Shown: positions 62,589 through 64,000 of the stretch, piece by piece
How positions within the stretch are numbered: position 1 is the stretch's first letter
Layout of the letters: each line of letters opens with the position of its first letter
From: Oscillospiraceae bacterium
GTDB lineage: Bacteria > Bacillota > Clostridia > Oscillospirales > CAG-272
Direction of reading: 5' to 3'
DNA length: 64,000 nt
Assembly (NCBI GenBank): GCA_015064505.1
Contig: SVSB01000004.1
Coordinates: forward strand, 19,710-83,709
Notes under the pieces: generated by a model
The model's database searches: none
The model's input: only the letters and a program-made list of their open reading frames with translations
What the model was told of the DNA's origin: nothing
Made by a program: the position numbers and the translations under genes

Positions 62589-62774
62589 ATGGCAAAGAAG
62601 TCTATGATTCTTAAGGGTGCAAGACCTCAGAAGTTCTCCACCCGCGAGCACAACCGCTGCAAGATCTGCGGTCGTCCCCACGCTTACCTTCGCAAGTACG
62701 GCATCTGCCGTATCTGCTTCCGTGAGCTTGCTTACAAGGGTCAGATCCCCGGCGTAAGAAAGGCAAGCTGGTAA
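62589..62774 (+). CDS. rpsN: Ribosomal protein S14, zinc type
   Basis: A 61-residue 30S head protein with the CxxC...CxxC zinc site ([22 protein letters not shown]) and C-terminal [11 protein letters not shown], the ancestral zinc-binding form. The 101-nt gap to rpsH contains a small CTGCCG/CGGCAG hairpin and then an AAGGAGG site. Confidence 0.98.
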   Translation: MAKKSMILKGARPQKFSTREHNRCKICGRPHAYLRKYGICRICFRELAYKGQIPGVRKASW

Positions 62775-62875
62775 ATTCCCCGCGTCCGGAAGGAAAGCAA
62801 GAAGAGCTTTAACCACCGGTCTGCCGCCGAACTTCGGCAGCAAGAAATTTAACTTGCATTAAGGAGGAAAAAACA

Positions 62876-63274
62876 ATGCAAATCTCTGATGTCATTGCTG
62901 ATATGCTCACTCGTATCAGAAACGCGAGCGACGCAAAGCATGAAACGGTTGACGTTCCCGCATCGAACGTTAAGAAGGCAATCGCCGACATTCTCGTAAA
63001 CGAGGGTTACGTTAAGGGCTGGCAGCTTATCGAGGACGGTAAGCAGGGCATTATCCGCATCACTCTCAAGTACACCGTTGGTAAGCAGAAGGCTATCCGC
63101 GGTCTCCGCAGAGTATCCAAGCCCGGTCTTCGTATCTACTCCAGCTGCGAGGATATGCCTAAGGTCATGAACGGCCTCGGCATCGCCATCGTCTCTACTT
63201 CTAAGGGCATAATGACCGATAAGGCAGCTCGCGCTGCTAACATCGGCGGCGAAGTTCTCGCCTTTGTCTGGTAA
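62876..63274 (+). CDS. rpsH: Ribosomal protein S8
   Basis: A 132-residue 30S protein that binds the central domain of 16S r[23 protein letters not shown] and the C-terminal [20 protein letters not shown] are diagnostic. In E. coli S8 represses the spc operon; that role is not evident here. Confidence 0.98.
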   Translation: MQISDVIADMLTRIRNASDAKHETVDVPASNVKKAIADILVNEGYVKGWQLIEDGKQGIIRITLKYTVGKQKAIRGLRRVSKPGLRIYSSCEDMPKVMNGLGIAIVSTSKGIMTDKAARAANIGGEVLAFVW

Positions 63275-63295
63275 TGTGAAAGGAAGGTACAGAAA

Positions 63296-63835
63296 ATGTC
63301 AAGAATAGGTCTTAAGCCTATTGCCATTCCCGCAGGCGTTACCGTTAATGTAGAGGAAGGCAATAAGGTTACCGTTAAGGGCGCTCTCGGCACCCTTACA
63401 GATACTTTCAGCAGCCACATCACCATCAACAATGATAATGGTGTTATCACCCTTGCAAGAGATTCCGAGGAGAAGGAAGTTAAGGCGCTTCACGGTCTTA
63501 CCCGTGCGCTTCTTAACAACATGATCGTTGGTGTAACCAAGGGTTACTCCAAGACCCTCGAGATCGAAGGCATCGGTTACAAGGCTGAAAAGCAGGGCAA
63601 CAAGCTTGTTATGAAGCTTGGTTTCAGCCACGACATCGTAGTTACCGAGTCCGATGACTACAAGTTCGAGGTTACCAGCCCCCTTACCATCGTTGTAAAG
63701 GGCATCGACAAGCAGAAGGTTGGCGAGATCTCCGCTCAGATCCGCGGTAAGCGTCCTCCCGAACCCTACAAGGGCAAGGGTATTCACTACCAGGGTGAGC
63801 ATATCCGCCGCAAGGCCGGTAAGACCGGTAAATAA
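63296..63835 (+). CDS. rplF: Ribosomal protein L6
   Basis: A 179-residue 50S protein near the factor-binding site. SRIGLKPIAIPAGVTVNVEE, GLTRALLNNMIVGVTKGY and KRPPEPYKGKGIHY are conserved. Confidence 0.98.
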   Translation: MSRIGLKPIAIPAGVTVNVEEGNKVTVKGALGTLTDTFSSHITINNDNGVITLARDSEEKEVKALHGLTRALLNNMIVGVTKGYSKTLEIEGIGYKAEKQGNKLVMKLGFSHDIVVTESDDYKFEVTSPLTIVVKGIDKQKVGEISAQIRGKRPPEPYKGKGIHYQGEHIRRKAGKTGK

Positions 63836-63854
63836 TTGAAAGGAGCGGAATAAG

Positions 63855-64000
63855 ATGATATCCAGACAGGACAGCAATAAAAAGCGTCTTAAGAGACACA
63901 AGAGAGTCCGTGCGCACATCAACGGCACCGCAGCGCGTCCGCGCCTTGCAGTTTACCGTTCCAACGCTAACATCTATGCTCAGATCATCGATGACGTTAA
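63855..64000 (+). CDS. rplR: Ribosomal protein L18 (cut by window end)
   Basis: The first 48 residues are visible: [20 protein letters not shown] and [21 protein letters not shown]18 binds 5S rRNA. The ATG follows GAAAGGAGCGGAATAAG; the gene runs off the right edge. Confidence 0.95.
   Translation, partial: MISRQDSNKKRLKRHKRVRAHINGTAARPRLAVYRSNANIYAQIIDDV

Noticed and set aside
1-64000. tRNA, rRNA or CRISPR arrays
   Set aside because: No T-loop-like GGTTCGAATCC sets, rRNA blocks or regularly spaced repeats were seen on reading both strands; a covariance search would be decisive.

Overview
The window reads as a chromosome segment from an uncultured Clostridia-type Firmicute, probably a gut commensal. 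The reasons are a Firmicute-order S10/spc ribosomal operon with zinc-ribbon S14 and L24, an archaeal-type prolyl-tRNA synthetase of 480 residues, a UPF0237/UPF0210 gene pair, a GH36 alpha-galactosidase, and RAYT/REP-like repeats. No rRNA, tRNA or CRISPR array was seen. The taxonomic placement is inference from gene content; nothing here is an organism-specific marker.

Layout. (1) 1-5.2 kb, + strand: a truncated membrane protein, a large ThuA-like/coiled-coil/membrane protein, an EamA transporter, a PHP phosphoesterase and a RAYT transposase-like gene that carries two inverted copies of a REP-like sequence in its own reading frame. A 42-nt perfect palindrome ends this block and the facing one. 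(2) 5.2-13.9 kb, - strand: proS-rodA-pqqD-S26 peptidase, then a 1685-residue alpha-2-macroglobulin-like lipoprotein. (3) 13.9-18.2 kb, - strand: an accessory, decaying locus with RHS remnants, a leucine-rich-repeat protein broken by a homopolymer frameshift, small membrane-anchored proteins of immunity-like appearance, and several copies of a REP-like palindrome. (4) 18.2-38.2 kb: a sugar isomerase-like gene on the - strand, then a long + strand housekeeping run: alr, a solute-binding-like protein, aspS, truB, pgeF, a SLOG protein, polA, an aminotransferase, trpS, a TagO/WecA-type transferase, the ACT/UPF0210 pair and a NatAB-like ABC exporter. (5) 38.2-42.2 kb: an AraC regulator diverging from an EamA transporter and an alpha-galactosidase, a likely alpha-galactoside utilisation cluster.

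(6) 42.3-55.5 kb, + strand: a compact viral particle module of 17 tightly packed genes: terminase small and large subunits, a zinc-finger protein, portal, scaffold-like protein, major capsid, connector/tail proteins, fibre-like proteins, an M23 endolysin with an SLH-like tail, a holin and an unknown 287-residue protein. No integrase, repressor, replication gene, tape measure or long-tail gene accompanies it. It has its own candidate promoter and lies between a terminator upstream and the ribosomal operon downstream. It is either a remnant of a short-tailed prophage or a domesticated particle (GTA-like).

(7) 55.5-64 kb: a short tandem-repeat element and a terminator, then a consensus promoter and a structured leader of about 230 nt. 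The leader holds an intrinsic terminator and a competing upstream strand that could act as antiterminator. The S10/spc operon follows (rpsJ-rplC-rplD-rplW-rplB-rpsS-rplV-rpsC-rplP-rpmC-rpsQ-rplN-rplX-rplE-rpsN-rpsH-rplF-rplR), cut by the window end inside rplR.

The observations most worth following are the integrase-less particle module, the S10 leader switch, the RAYT gene carrying its own REP-like sequences, and the RHS locus in which a gene has collapsed around a REP palindrome.
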